NCBI GenBank assembly: GCA_017615835.1
Contig: JAFZZI010000001.1
Coordinates: forward strand, 1-64,000
From: Bacteroidaceae bacterium
Lineage (GTDB): Bacteria > Bacteroidota > Bacteroidia > Bacteroidales > Bacteroidaceae
Length of the DNA: 64,000 nt
Direction of reading: 5' to 3'
In this document: positions 7,046-14,703 of the stretch, piece by piece
How positions within the stretch are numbered: the stretch's first letter is position 1
Layout of the letters: each line of letters begins with the position of its first letter
The notes under the pieces: model-generated
The model's database searches: none
The model's input: only the letters and a program-made list of their open reading frames with translations
What the model was told of the DNA's origin: nothing
Program-made: the position numbers and the translations under genes

Positions 7046-7843
7046 TTAATTCACGCAGGGCCGGAAAGAGTATTCTTTCAGCTCTGTGATGGAGGGGTGT
7101 CCGCCGCATAGCGGGCAGTGTGGATTCCTTGCTGTCGCCAGACGCCTGAACTGCATGGTCAGGGCATCGAATGTCAGTAGCGTATCGGTCAGCAGTTCAC
7201 CATATCCTACAAGGAACTTGATGCATTCGGTAGCAAGCAGCGTGCCGCAGATACCCGCAATGCTTCCCAGTACACCCGTAACCGAACAGGTCTCGACATC
7301 CTTGTCGGCCGGCGGTTCCGGGAACAGGCACCTGTAGCATGCAGAACCCGGAACGTGAGTCATCAGCTGTCCCTGGTAACGGTTAATGCCGCCGATCGAG
7401 AAGGGCTTGCCTAGCATGACACAGGCATCGTTTATCAGATACTTCGATGCGAAATTATCTGTTCCGTCAATAACATAGTCATAGCCCCCGATGACATCAC
7501 AGGCATTCCCGGCGGTCAGGTTGACCGGATGTCTGACAACCGTCACATCAGGGTTGAGCGCACCGATATGCTCTGCCGCCGAATCTACCTTCGGCCGGTT
7601 CACATCAGCAGTAGAGTGTATGATCTGCCGTTGCAGATTCGACAGGCTCACCGTGTCGGCGTCAATCAGTCCGACAGTGCCCGTTCCTGCGGCCGCAAGA
7701 TACATGGCGACGGGAGAGCCTAGTCCGCCGGCTCCCACAATGAGAACCTTCGCACTGAGCAGACGTTCCTGCCCCTCAGCCCCGAAACCCTCAAGAATCA
7801 GGTGCCGGCTGTATCTGCGTTTCTGCAACGGATCCAGTTCCAT
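7046..7843 (-). CDS. thiF: ThiF-type sulfur-carrier adenylyltransferase
   Basis: A 265-residue E1-like enzyme that adenylates the C-terminal glycine of ThiS so that sulfur can be loaded. The nucleotide-binding motif G-A-G-G-L-G-S-P is at about residues 37-44. It is followed by D-A-D-T-V-S-L-S-N-L-Q-R-Q and the D-G-T-D-N-F segment. A Cys-x-x-Cys (C-P-L-C-G-G) near the end pairs with C-Y-R-C to form the usual zinc site. No rhodanese domain is attached. The gene sits directly against thiG with no gap. The family also includes MoeB, so context rather than sequence decides for thiamine. Confidence 0.92.
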   Translation of the reverse strand: MELDPLQKRRYSRHLILEGFGAEGQERLLSAKVLIVGAGGLGSPVAMYLAAAGTGTVGLIDADTVSLSNLQRQIIHSTADVNRPKVDSAAEHIGALNPDVTVVRHPVNLTAGNACDVIGGYDYVIDGTDNFASKYLINDACVMLGKPFSIGGINRYQGQLMTHVPGSACYRCLFPEPPADKDVETCSVTGVLGSIAGICGTLLATECIKFLVGYGELLTDTLLTFDALTMQFRRLATARNPHCPLCGGHPSITELKEYSFRPCVN

Positions 7844-8614
7844 TTAACCAAGGAATGACGTGAGCGGGCTTGTCGCCTCGGCCGAATCGCTGACACTTCC
7901 AAGTCCTGCTTCGTAGGCCATGCGTCCGGCAATCACAGCCTGACGGAAAGCATCAGCCATAAGCACCGGGTCACCGGCAACGGCAATGGCCGTGTTCACC
8001 AGACAGCAGTCGGCACCCATCTCCATCGCTTCGGCAGCATGACTCGGAGCGCCGATGCCTGCATCAACCACTACAGGAACGCTTGCCTGCTCAATTATTA
8101 TCCGTAGAAAATCCTTCATGCGAAGTCCCTTGTTCGTCCCGATTGGTGCTGCAAGAGGCATCACCGTGGCGGCACCGGCCTCTTCGAGGTGCTTGCACAA
8201 AGTCGGATCAGCCTGACAGTAGGGCAGGACGACAAATCCCATCTTCACCAACTGCTCCGTAGCCTTCAGCGTTTCTACTGAGTCGGGCAGCAGATAGCGC
8301 GGGTCGGGGTGAATCTCCAGTTTCAGCCAGTTCGTTCCGAAAGCCTCGCGGGCCATCTGGGCAGCAAATACAGCCTCTTCGGCATTGCGTACGCCCGAAG
8401 TATTCGGCAGCAGCCTGACATTGGCATTCCGGGTGACGTGCGTGAGCATATCGTCCTGACTGTCGTCAAGTTCTATGCGCTTCATGGCCACAGTCACCAT
8501 CTCAGTGCCGCTTGCCTTTATCGCTTCAGCCATAACCTGATTGTTCATGAACTTGCCTGTGCCGAGAAACAGTCGTGAGTTGAACTCCTGTCCTGCGATA
8601 ATCAGTTTTTCCAT
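7844..8614 (-). CDS. thiG: Thiazole synthase ThiG
   Basis: A 256-residue TIM-barrel enzyme that joins deoxyxylulose phosphate, dehydroglycine and the sulfur on ThiS thiocarboxylate into the thiazole. It starts [12 protein letters not shown] and continues with V-T-V-A-M-K-R (near the Schiff-base lysine region), [32 protein letters not shown] and [13 protein letters not shown]. All are diagnostic. It overlaps the end of thiE by 13 bases. In the usual Bacteroides order thiC would follow; here the next gene is thiF. Confidence 0.95.
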   Translation of the reverse strand: MEKLIIAGQEFNSRLFLGTGKFMNNQVMAEAIKASGTEMVTVAMKRIELDDSQDDMLTHVTRNANVRLLPNTSGVRNAEEAVFAAQMAREAFGTNWLKLEIHPDPRYLLPDSVETLKATEQLVKMGFVVLPYCQADPTLCKHLEEAGAATVMPLAAPIGTNKGLRMKDFLRIIIEQASVPVVVDAGIGAPSHAAEAMEMGADCCLVNTAIAVAGDPVLMADAFRQAVIAGRMAYEAGLGSVSDSAEATSPLTSFLG

Positions 8615-9228
8615 CCGTTCAATATTTTAATTATTCTTCTCGTCTCTTCAACAGGGTCGGAGGCATTCAGGATTGCACCGCTCAGCGCTATCCCTGTCAC
8701 ACCCGTCCCCATCACCGCCGGAATGTCACCGGCCGTAATGCCGCCGATCGCGACTGTCGGGATATCAATCCTCCCGGTCTTCATCCTGCCGGTAATGTCA
8801 CTCAGCCCCTCAATGCCCAAGACCGGTGCCAACCCTTTTTTCGTAGTGGTGAACCTGAAAGGGCCGCAGCCTATGTAACTGGCCCCGTCGCCGACAGCAT
8901 TCCGGACATCTTCGAAAGTATTGGCCGTCGCACCTATTATATAATCTTGCCCGAGTATTCTTCTGGCCTCACCGACAGGCATGTCTTTCTTGCCGAGATG
9001 AACCCCGTCCGCGTGAACCTTCACGACAAGTTCCACATGGTCGTCAATTATGAAGACGGCTCCCGATTCCCTGCAAAGACGGATCGCTTCCAGCGCGACA
9101 GGTTCGATCTCGCCTGCAGAAGCACCCTTCATCCGCAACTGAATCCATTTGCATCCGCCCTGCAGAGCCATGCGGATTCCGTCAAGGTAGGAGAACTTGT
9201 CTGTCTGATGGCTTATGAACTGAAGCAT
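8602..9228 (-). CDS. thiE: Thiamine phosphate synthase ThiE
   Basis: Couples hydroxymethylpyrimidine pyrophosphate with thiazole phosphate to form thiamine phosphate. Family signatures are [42 protein letters not shown] and A-I-G-G-I-T. The start was set at the ATG at 9228. It is the second of two close ATGs, and GGAGG, formed by the last Gly codons of thiS, lies six bases upstream, which is ideal spacing. The first ATG at 9234 overlaps the thiS stop and is too close to that site. The resulting 208 residues is the normal ThiE length. Expression is likely coupled to thiS. Confidence 0.92.
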   Translation of the reverse strand: MLQFISHQTDKFSYLDGIRMALQGGCKWIQLRMKGASAGEIEPVALEAIRLCRESGAVFIIDDHVELVVKVHADGVHLGKKDMPVGEARRILGQDYIIGATANTFEDVRNAVGDGASYIGCGPFRFTTTKKGLAPVLGIEGLSDITGRMKTGRIDIPTVAIGGITAGDIPAVMGTGVTGIALSGAILNASDPVEETRRIIKILNGWKN

Positions 9229-9230
9229 AG

Positions 9231-9428
9231 TCATCCTCCGCAGACAGCTTTTATGATGATGACCTTGTCGCTCTCGTTCAGGAGAGCCGACTTCCAACTG
9301 TCACGCTGCACCATGACACCGTTCAGGGCTATGGCGACACCCTTGTCGGCAAGTTTCAGTTCAGCGGCCAGCTCATGCAGATTTGCAGAAGCGGTTTCGG
9401 TATTCTTGTCGTTAATCAGAATCTTCAT
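9231..9428 (-). CDS. thiS: Sulfur carrier protein ThiS
   Basis: A 65-residue ubiquitin-like protein that starts M-K-I-L-I-N-D-K and ends in the required Gly-Gly (A-V-C-G-G), the group adenylated by ThiF and converted to a thiocarboxylate. It is the first gene of the thiS-thiE-thiG-thiF-thiH-tenI operon. Its terminal Gly codons double as a Shine-Dalgarno sequence for thiE. Confidence 0.92.
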   Translation of the reverse strand: MKILINDKNTETASANLHELAAELKLADKGVAIALNGVMVQRDSWKSALLNESDKVIIIKAVCGG

Positions 9429-9461
9429 AGAGAGCAGTAATGTTCGAAGACCGTTTTAAAG

Positions 9462-9474
9462 GTACTCTGAGTAC
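9462..9474. promoter_or_regulatory. Perfect 13-base palindrome upstream of thiS
   Basis: gtactc, one base, gagtac lies about 35 bases before the thiS ATG. It could be an operator or a short hairpin in the 5' leader. The thiS-side part of the intergenic region (9429-9556) shows no other clear element; I could not recognise the conserved core of a TPP riboswitch in it. Confidence 0.3.
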
Positions 9475-9556
9475 GATTATAGCCTAGTCCAGCGCGAAAT
9501 TAGCTATTTATTCATTGCCTTTTTTGATTCTGATGAATATTTTTTTTGCAAAATCC

Positions 9557-9587
9557 TTTGTCGTTTACAATTCTATGACTAATTTTG
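9557..9587 (+). promoter_or_regulatory. Strong Bacteroidetes promoter of the aromatic operon leader
   Basis: TTTG (9557-9560), 19 bases, then TAATTTTG (9580-9587): an exact match to both Bacteroidetes promoter boxes with ideal spacing. Transcription should start near 9592, at or next to the leader-peptide ATG (9593). Confidence 0.8.
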
Positions 9588-9592
9588 CCCCC

Positions 9593-9664
9593 ATGAAACG
9601 CAACGCACAGAGTTTTTTCTTCTTTTGGTGGCGTCTGACCGAGTTCCCGGGCAGCGTCGGATGA
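9593..9664 (+). CDS. Phe/Trp-rich attenuator leader peptide
   Basis: A 23-codon reading frame, too short for routine gene calling, begins five bases after the -7 box. Codons 8-11 are four Phe codons (9614-9625) and codons 12-13 are two Trp codons (9626-9631); it ends at TGA 9662-9664. Clustered codons for scarce amino acids just upstream of an intrinsic terminator are the hallmark of a regulatory leader peptide, and Trp and Phe suit the TrpB2 and phenylacetate-CoA ligase genes downstream. A ribosome stalled on the Trp codons would leave 9649-9655 free to form the antiterminator; one reaching the stop would cover it. The peptide probably has no function beyond being translated. Confidence 0.8.
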   Translation: MKRNAQSFFFFWWRLTEFPGSVG

Positions 9665-9739
9665 CGTGTGTTGCATGAAGTAGAAATACACTACAATACA
9701 ATCATAACAACAGGGCTGCCCTACAAGGCGGCCCTTTTT
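9649..9739 (+). terminator. Attenuator: antiterminator and intrinsic terminator
   Basis: The terminator stem is agggctgcc (9712-9720) with ggcggccct (9727-9735), one G-U pair, a six-base loop and a following T-run. The alternative pairing is gggcagc (9649-9655), inside the last codons of the leader peptide, with gctgccc (9715-9721), seven perfect pairs. This covers the 5' arm of the terminator, so the two structures exclude each other. The terminator is about 48 bases before the trpB ATG. Confidence 0.8.
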
Positions 9740-9786
9740 CGTTTAAATATTCAACAACCATTATTAATAACTAAAAAAACAAAGCA

Positions 9787-11151
9787 ATGAGACAGAAAAA
9801 ATTCATCCTTCCGGATTCAGAGATTCCACGCAACTGGTTCAACATTCAGGCTGTCATGCCCAACAAGCCGCTGCCGATACTTCACCCGGGTACCCATCAG
9901 CCATTGAAGGCCGAAGACCTGTACCCGATATTCTGCGAGGAGTGCTCGCGTCAGGAACTTGACACCACCAACGAGTGGATTCCCATTCCCGAAGAGGTCC
10001 GCGAGCAGTATGCCGCATACCGCTGCACTCCGCTGGTACGTGCCTACGCCCTCGAAGAGGCTCTCGGCACACCTGCCCACATCTACTTCAAGAACGAGAG
10101 CGTCTCTCCGGCCGGTTCGCACAAACTGAACTCCGCTCTGGCCCAGGCCTACTATGCCAAGAAACAGGGCGTCACCAACATCACAACCGAGACAGGTGCC
10201 GGCCAGTGGGGTGGTGCCCTTTCATACGCAGCCAAGAAGTTCGGCATCGAATGTGCCGTCTATATGGTCAAGGCCAGCTACAACCAGAAGCCTTACAGAC
10301 GTTCCATCATGCAGACTTTCGGCGCCGCCATCACCCCGTCACCGTCAATGTCCACCCGTGCCGGAAAAGACCTTCTTACCATCAACCCCAACGACCAGGG
10401 CTCACTCGGCAGCGCCATCTCCGAGGCTATCGAACTTGCAGTCTCGACCCCGAACTGCAAATACACCCTCGGCTCCGTGCTGAACCACGTCTGCCTGCAC
10501 CAGACAGTGATAGGACTTGAGGCTGAGAAGCAGATGGAGATGACTGGCGAGTATCCCGACATCGTCATAGCATGCTTCGGCGGCGGCTCCAACTTCAGCG
10601 GACTGGCATTCCCCTTCATGCGCCACAACATCCAGGAAGGCAAGAAGACACGTTTCATCGCTGCCGAACCCAGTTCGTGTCCGAAACTTACACGCGGCAA
10701 GTTCGAGTATGACTTCGGCGATGAGGCAGGACTGACCCCGCTGCTTCCCATGTTCACCGTCGGCCACACATTCAAGCCCGCCACCATACATGCCGGAGGC
10801 CTCCGTTACCACGGTGCCGGAGTAATCCTCTCACAGCTGATGAAAGACGGCCTGATGGAGGCTCAGGACTTTGACCAGACCGATACCTTCAAGGCAGGCG
10901 TCCTTTTCGCCCAGTGCGAAGGCATCATCCCGGCTCCCGAGTCGTGCCATGCAATAGCATGCACAGTCAAGGAGGCCCTCAAATGCAAGGAAACCGGCGA
11001 GAAGAAGACCATCCTCTTCAATCTTTCAGGCCACGGATTTGTCGATATGAGTGCTTACGACCAGTATCTCTCGGGCGAGATGAGAAACTACAATCTCTCC
11101 GATGAGGAACTTGCCAAGTATATATCAAGTGCCGACGCACTCAACAAATAA
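9787..11151 (+). CDS. TrpB2-type tryptophan synthase beta-like enzyme
   Basis: A 454-residue PLP enzyme of the TrpB2 class, longer than standard TrpB and lacking a TrpA partner here. The PLP lysine is Lys113 in S-P-A-G-S-H-K-L-N. Other landmarks are E-T-G-A-G-Q-W-G-G, M-V-K-A-S-Y-N-Q-K-P-Y-R-R and the phosphate-binding C-F-G-G-G-S-N. TrpB2 enzymes make tryptophan from serine and free indole, so a salvage role using exogenous indole is likely. It is the first gene of a four-gene operon behind the Phe/Trp attenuator and is followed nine bases later by phenylacetate-CoA ligase. The subclass is confident; the physiological substrate is inferred. Confidence 0.92.
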   Translation: MRQKKFILPDSEIPRNWFNIQAVMPNKPLPILHPGTHQPLKAEDLYPIFCEECSRQELDTTNEWIPIPEEVREQYAAYRCTPLVRAYALEEALGTPAHIYFKNESVSPAGSHKLNSALAQAYYAKKQGVTNITTETGAGQWGGALSYAAKKFGIECAVYMVKASYNQKPYRRSIMQTFGAAITPSPSMSTRAGKDLLTINPNDQGSLGSAISEAIELAVSTPNCKYTLGSVLNHVCLHQTVIGLEAEKQMEMTGEYPDIVIACFGGGSNFSGLAFPFMRHNIQEGKKTRFIAAEPSSCPKLTRGKFEYDFGDEAGLTPLLPMFTVGHTFKPATIHAGGLRYHGAGVILSQLMKDGLMEAQDFDQTDTFKAGVLFAQCEGIIPAPESCHAIACTVKEALKCKETGEKKTILFNLSGHGFVDMSAYDQYLSGEMRNYNLSDEELAKYISSADALNK

Positions 11152-11159
11152 CCGGAACA

Positions 11160-12470
11160 ATGATCTGGAACAAAGACAAAGAGACAATGAGCCGCGCAGA
11201 CATGCGCGCTCTGCAGGGCAAGAGGCTGCACAAACTGGTAGAGTACGTCTATCACAATGTGCCCTTCTACCGGGACAAAATGCAACAGGCCGACATTACT
11301 CCCGATGACATCCGTTCCATCGATGACATTACCCTGCTTCCGTTCACCACCAAGCAGGACCTGAGGGACAACTATCCGTTCGGCCTTCAGGCTGCTCCTG
11401 CCAGTGAGATTGTGCGTATCCACGCATCATCGGGTACAACGGGCAAACCGACAATCGTCGGTTACTCGCGCCGCGACATAGATGTATGGAGCGAGTGCAT
11501 GACACGCTGCCTGACGGCGTACGGCATCGGCCGCGACGACATATTCTCAGTGGCATACGGCTACGGACTCTTCACAGGAGGTCTGGGCGTCCACTACGGA
11601 GTCGAGAACCTGGGCGCTTCGGTCGTGCCCACCTCGACCGGCAACACCGAGAAACATATCCGGCTCATCACCGACCTCGGGATAAGCGGAATAGCCTGCA
11701 CTCCCTCGTATGCCCTTCACCTGGCCGAAACCATGGAGAAGATGGGCGTCACAAAGTCCGACCTCAAACTCAGGAGCGGAGCCTTCGGTGCCGAACCCTG
11801 GACTGAGAACATGCGCAAGGAGATTGAGTCGCGTCTTGGCCTCAAGGCATACAACCTCTACGGACTGAGCGAGATAATGGGACCGTGTGTAAGCTATGAA
11901 TGCGAATGCCAGAACGGGTCGCATATCAACGAAGACCACTTCTTCCCCGAGATCATCGACCCCAACACCCTCGAACCCCTTCCGTACGGAACTACCGGCG
12001 AACTCGTCTTCACCACCCTGACAAAGACAGGAATGCCGCTGCTCCGCTACCGGACCCGCGACCTCTGCTCAATAACCGACGAACCGTGCCCCTGCGGACG
12101 CACCAATGTACGCATGAGCAGCATCATAGGACGCAGCGACGACATGCTCATCATCCGCGGCATCAACGTCTTCCCGTCGCAGGTCGAGAGTGTCCTGCTC
12201 AGCATACCTGAGTGCGCGCCCTATTACCGCATCGTCGTTGACCGCGTCAACAACCTCGACACCATCACCGTCCAGGTCGAGATACGTCCCGAACAGTTCG
12301 ATGGCGAAGTTGACACCCTCAATCCCATCTTCGAACTCGAGAAGAAGGTCAAGTCCCATCTCAAGAGCGTCCTCAGCATCTCGCCGATTGTCCAGATCAA
12401 ACAGCCCGGCAGCATAGAGAGAGTTGACGGAAAGACCAAAGTTGTAACAGACTTAAGAAACATAAAGTAA
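11160..12470 (+). CDS. paaK: Phenylacetate-CoA ligase family protein
   Basis: A 436-residue AMP-forming acyl-CoA ligase of the PaaK type. The nucleotide loop is S-S-G-T-T-G-K-P-T near residue 86, and further motifs are L-Y-G-L-S-E-I-M-G-P, Y-R-T-R-D-L and the C-terminal G-R-S-D-D-M-L-I-I-R-G-I-N-V-F-P. It probably activates phenylacetate or indoleacetate to the CoA thioester. In anaerobic Bacteroidetes such ligases usually neighbour an indolepyruvate oxidoreductase and serve aromatic amino acid assimilation rather than ring degradation. The oxidoreductase is not in this window, but the ACT-domain partner follows one base later. Confidence 0.9.
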   Translation: MIWNKDKETMSRADMRALQGKRLHKLVEYVYHNVPFYRDKMQQADITPDDIRSIDDITLLPFTTKQDLRDNYPFGLQAAPASEIVRIHASSGTTGKPTIVGYSRRDIDVWSECMTRCLTAYGIGRDDIFSVAYGYGLFTGGLGVHYGVENLGASVVPTSTGNTEKHIRLITDLGISGIACTPSYALHLAETMEKMGVTKSDLKLRSGAFGAEPWTENMRKEIESRLGLKAYNLYGLSEIMGPCVSYECECQNGSHINEDHFFPEIIDPNTLEPLPYGTTGELVFTTLTKTGMPLLRYRTRDLCSITDEPCPCGRTNVRMSSIIGRSDDMLIIRGINVFPSQVESVLLSIPECAPYYRIVVDRVNNLDTITVQVEIRPEQFDGEVDTLNPIFELEKKVKSHLKSVLSISPIVQIKQPGSIERVDGKTKVVTDLRNIK

Positions 12471-12471
12471 G

Positions 12472-12867
12472 ATGAAACAGCTATCAATATTTCTGCAGAA
12501 CGAGTCGGGCACCCTCACCAGCGTGCTCGACATACTGGCAGATGCCGGCATACAACTCTATGCGGTAAGCATCGCCGACACAAGTGACTATGGCATCTGC
12601 CGTCTTATCTGCGACAAGCCTGACGAAGCGCTTGCCATCCTGCGCAATGCCGGTCATGCCGTCTCGCAATCCGACGTCCGTGCCATCATCATAGGCGACA
12701 CCCCCGGTGCAGCTGCCGAGACAATCCGTATATTCGCCAAGGAACACCTCAGCCTTGCCTACCTCTACACATTCCTGTATGAGAACAAGCCTGTGCTGGT
12801 GTTCAGAACCGACGACAAGGAAAAAGCCTCAGACATCATCCTGCGTCACGGACTAAAATCCCTCTAG
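12472..12867 (+). CDS. Tandem ACT-domain protein
   Basis: A 131-residue protein with two ACT-like halves: Q-L-S-I-F-L-Q-N-E-S-G-T-L-T-S-V at the N-terminus and a second beta-alpha-beta unit from about residue 70. ACT domains bind amino acids, and this family is typically encoded next to phenylacetate-CoA ligases. It starts one base after the ligase stop. It probably senses an aromatic amino acid and modulates the ligase; that role is inferred from the pairing. Confidence 0.85.
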   Translation: MKQLSIFLQNESGTLTSVLDILADAGIQLYAVSIADTSDYGICRLICDKPDEALAILRNAGHAVSQSDVRAIIIGDTPGAAAETIRIFAKEHLSLAYLYTFLYENKPVLVFRTDDKEKASDIILRHGLKSL

Positions 12868-12868
12868 G

Positions 12869-13282
12869 ATGACATTGTTGGAATACCTGAACCGGAACGA
12901 CCGGTTCGCTTCCGGATCGGGAATGCTCCTGACCTGCATCACTCCCGGTGTAGGAGTCGCAGAGATGACTGTCGCCGAAAAGCACCTCAACGGAGCAGGA
13001 GTCTGCCAGGGTGGGGCACTGTTCACACTCGCCGACCTTGCCGTAGCCGCCGCAATGAACAGCGGTGGCTGCGTCACGGTGGGAATCGAGAATGTGATTA
13101 CATACCATCACTCCGCTTCCGAAGGACAGCACCTCACCGCCACTGCCAACCTCGGATTTAACCATCGCCGTATTCCATCCTGCAACGTCAGGATTGTAAA
13201 CGACGAAGGCATGCTCATAGCCAGCGGAACCGCTCTCGGCTACCGCAAAGAGGGAAGCTTTGACTTTGACGGTCTGATGTAA
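12869..13282 (+). CDS. Hotdog-fold acyl-CoA thioesterase (PaaI-like)
   Basis: A 137-residue hotdog-fold thioesterase of the PaaI type. The active-site helix region reads N-G-A-G-V-C-Q-G-G-A-L-F-T-L-A-D-L-A, with the Gly-Gly and acidic Asp of the family, followed by a long beta sheet. It starts one base after the ACT gene, so it is the last gene of the attenuated operon. Hydrolysis of aryl-CoA esters to reset the CoA pool is the likely job. Confidence 0.85.
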   Translation: MTLLEYLNRNDRFASGSGMLLTCITPGVGVAEMTVAEKHLNGAGVCQGGALFTLADLAVAAAMNSGGCVTVGIENVITYHHSASEGQHLTATANLGFNHRRIPSCNVRIVNDEGMLIASGTALGYRKEGSFDFDGLM

Positions 13283-13381
13283 CAGAAGACCCTGAGTCCA
13301 GAATGCGTATCCGGACGGTACCGTTTACCTGTCCGGAACGTTTCCTTTGTCCTGCCGCCCGGCATGAAAAACAGTGAACTT

Positions 13382-13414
13382 TTTGGACGAATTGCAATAA
13401 TATGACTATATTCG
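13382..13414 (+). promoter_or_regulatory. Promoter of the flavodoxin gene
   Basis: TTTG (13382-13385), 21 bases, TATATTCG (13407-13414): a good -33 and a near-consensus -7 element, 27 bases before the flavodoxin ATG. No clear terminator separates the thioesterase gene, so some readthrough is possible. Confidence 0.55.
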
Positions 13415-13441
13415 CACTTGAACCAAAGCAGAGACAAGAAT

Positions 13442-13975
13442 ATGAAACGTTTACTGTTAGTAATGGCGCTTGCACTGACGGCGCTCACCGCATCCTCCCA
13501 GAAGAAAGTTCTGGTAAGTTACTTTTCCGCATCAGGCAAGACCGAAGCAGTCGCACAGAAACTGCAGAAAGTCATGGGAGCCGACATCTTCAAAATTGAG
13601 CCCCAGACCGCATACAGCGATGCCGACCTCGACTATCGCAACCCCAATGCCAGGTGCTCAGTCGAAATGCGGGACCCCAAGTCGCGCCCGGCACTTGCAA
13701 AAGCCAAGAATGACGTCTCCAAGTACGACGTAATCTTCATAGGCTTCCCTATATGGTGGGCTACCGCTCCCCGAATCATAAACAGCTACCTGGAGTCGGC
13801 CGACTTCTCCGGCAAGACAGTCATACTCTTCGCCACCTCGGGCAGCAGCTCGATTGACAAATCGTGCAGCGATCTGAAAACCGCCTATCCCGCACTCAAC
13901 TGGAAGGGCGGCCGTCTGCTCACCAACGCCACAGAAGAAGACATGGCTGCGTGGAAGAAGGAACTGGAACTATAA
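13442..13975 (+). CDS. Exported flavodoxin family protein
   Basis: A 177-residue protein with a signal peptide (M-K-R-L-L-L-V-M-A-L-A-L-T ... S-S-Q) followed by a flavodoxin fold. The FMN phosphate loop is Y-F-S-A-S-G-K-T, then G-F-P-I-W-W-A-T-A-P, and A-T-S-G-S-S for the second FMN loop. Exported flavodoxins of this family (Flavodoxin_4) are common in Bacteroidetes; their redox partner is not known. The upstream ATG at 13418 was rejected because the signal peptide begins at 13442. It is followed 42 bases later by a DUF2271 gene, probably co-transcribed. Confidence 0.85.
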   Translation: MKRLLLVMALALTALTASSQKKVLVSYFSASGKTEAVAQKLQKVMGADIFKIEPQTAYSDADLDYRNPNARCSVEMRDPKSRPALAKAKNDVSKYDVIFIGFPIWWATAPRIINSYLESADFSGKTVILFATSGSSSIDKSCSDLKTAYPALNWKGGRLLTNATEEDMAAWKKELEL

Positions 13976-14017
13976 CCGCAACGCATAACATCCCGGCAAC
14001 AATAAAAAAACGAAACA

Positions 14018-14599
14018 ATGAGAAAGTCAATTAAGATTCTGTTTCTGACAGTTCTGGCCATCATGGCAATCATGCCCGCAGCGGCACAGAAATCGAAAGG
14101 CCTTGAAATCAGTTTTGATTATGAAAGGCAGAGTGGACCCGGCTCGAACCAGTATGCCATCTGGGTGGAAAACATGGACGGGCAGGTAGTCAGAACCCTG
14201 TTTGTAACCTCATTCACCACAAAAGGCCGTACAAGAGGAGGCCAACAGCCAGCCAGAGGATACACCTTCCGTCCCGACTGCGTCCCCACATGGGTCAGGA
14301 ACGCCAAGGCCGAGGAACTTACCGACCAGCAGATTGACGGCTTCACCGGAGCCACCCCTCAGTCCAGCGGACGCCAGACATTTGCATGGGACTTCAAAGA
14401 CAGCCAGGGCAATACAGTCGCGAAGGGCAAGTACAAAATCTTCCTTGAGGCCACTCTCTACAACAAGAGCATCGTAACATACAGCGGAACCTTCAGTACA
14501 GACGGAAAGGCCGGCGATGTGAAACTCGACAAGACGCTGACCCAGGAAGACGCCAGCCATGCCCGCATGATAGACAACGTAAAGGCCGTCCTGAAATAA
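14018..14599 (+). CDS. DUF2271 periplasmic protein
   Basis: A 193-residue exported protein with a clear signal peptide ending near A-A-A-Q. The body matches DUF2271, with Y-A-I-W-V-E-N, a stretch ending F-T-G-A-T-P-Q and W-D-F-K-D-S-Q-G. Relatives often accompany periplasmic flavoproteins (the ApbE/FMN-binding context), which fits the flavodoxin upstream. The molecular role is unknown. A strong terminator follows. Confidence 0.75.
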   Translation: MRKSIKILFLTVLAIMAIMPAAAQKSKGLEISFDYERQSGPGSNQYAIWVENMDGQVVRTLFVTSFTTKGRTRGGQQPARGYTFRPDCVPTWVRNAKAEELTDQQIDGFTGATPQSSGRQTFAWDFKDSQGNTVAKGKYKIFLEATLYNKSIVTYSGTFSTDGKAGDVKLDKTLTQEDASHARMIDNVKAVLK

Positions 14600-14635
14600 T
14601 CCCTCTGAGGACCATCACACAACAACATACAGAAA

Positions 14636-14678
14636 GCGGTTCCCCCATATATGCTCATGTCGGGGAACCGCCTTTTTT
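14636..14678 (+). terminator. Intrinsic terminator after the DUF2271 gene
   Basis: gcggttcccc (14636-14645) pairs perfectly with ggggaaccgc (14662-14671), followed by six Ts. Confidence 0.85.
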
Positions 14679-14703
14679 ATGGAATATCGGTGTATGCAGG
14701 ACG

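Noticed and set aside
9429..9600. TPP riboswitch upstream of thiS
   Set aside because: I could not find the conserved C-U-G-A-G-A and A-C-C-U-G-A-U core on the minus strand. A covariance search would decide.
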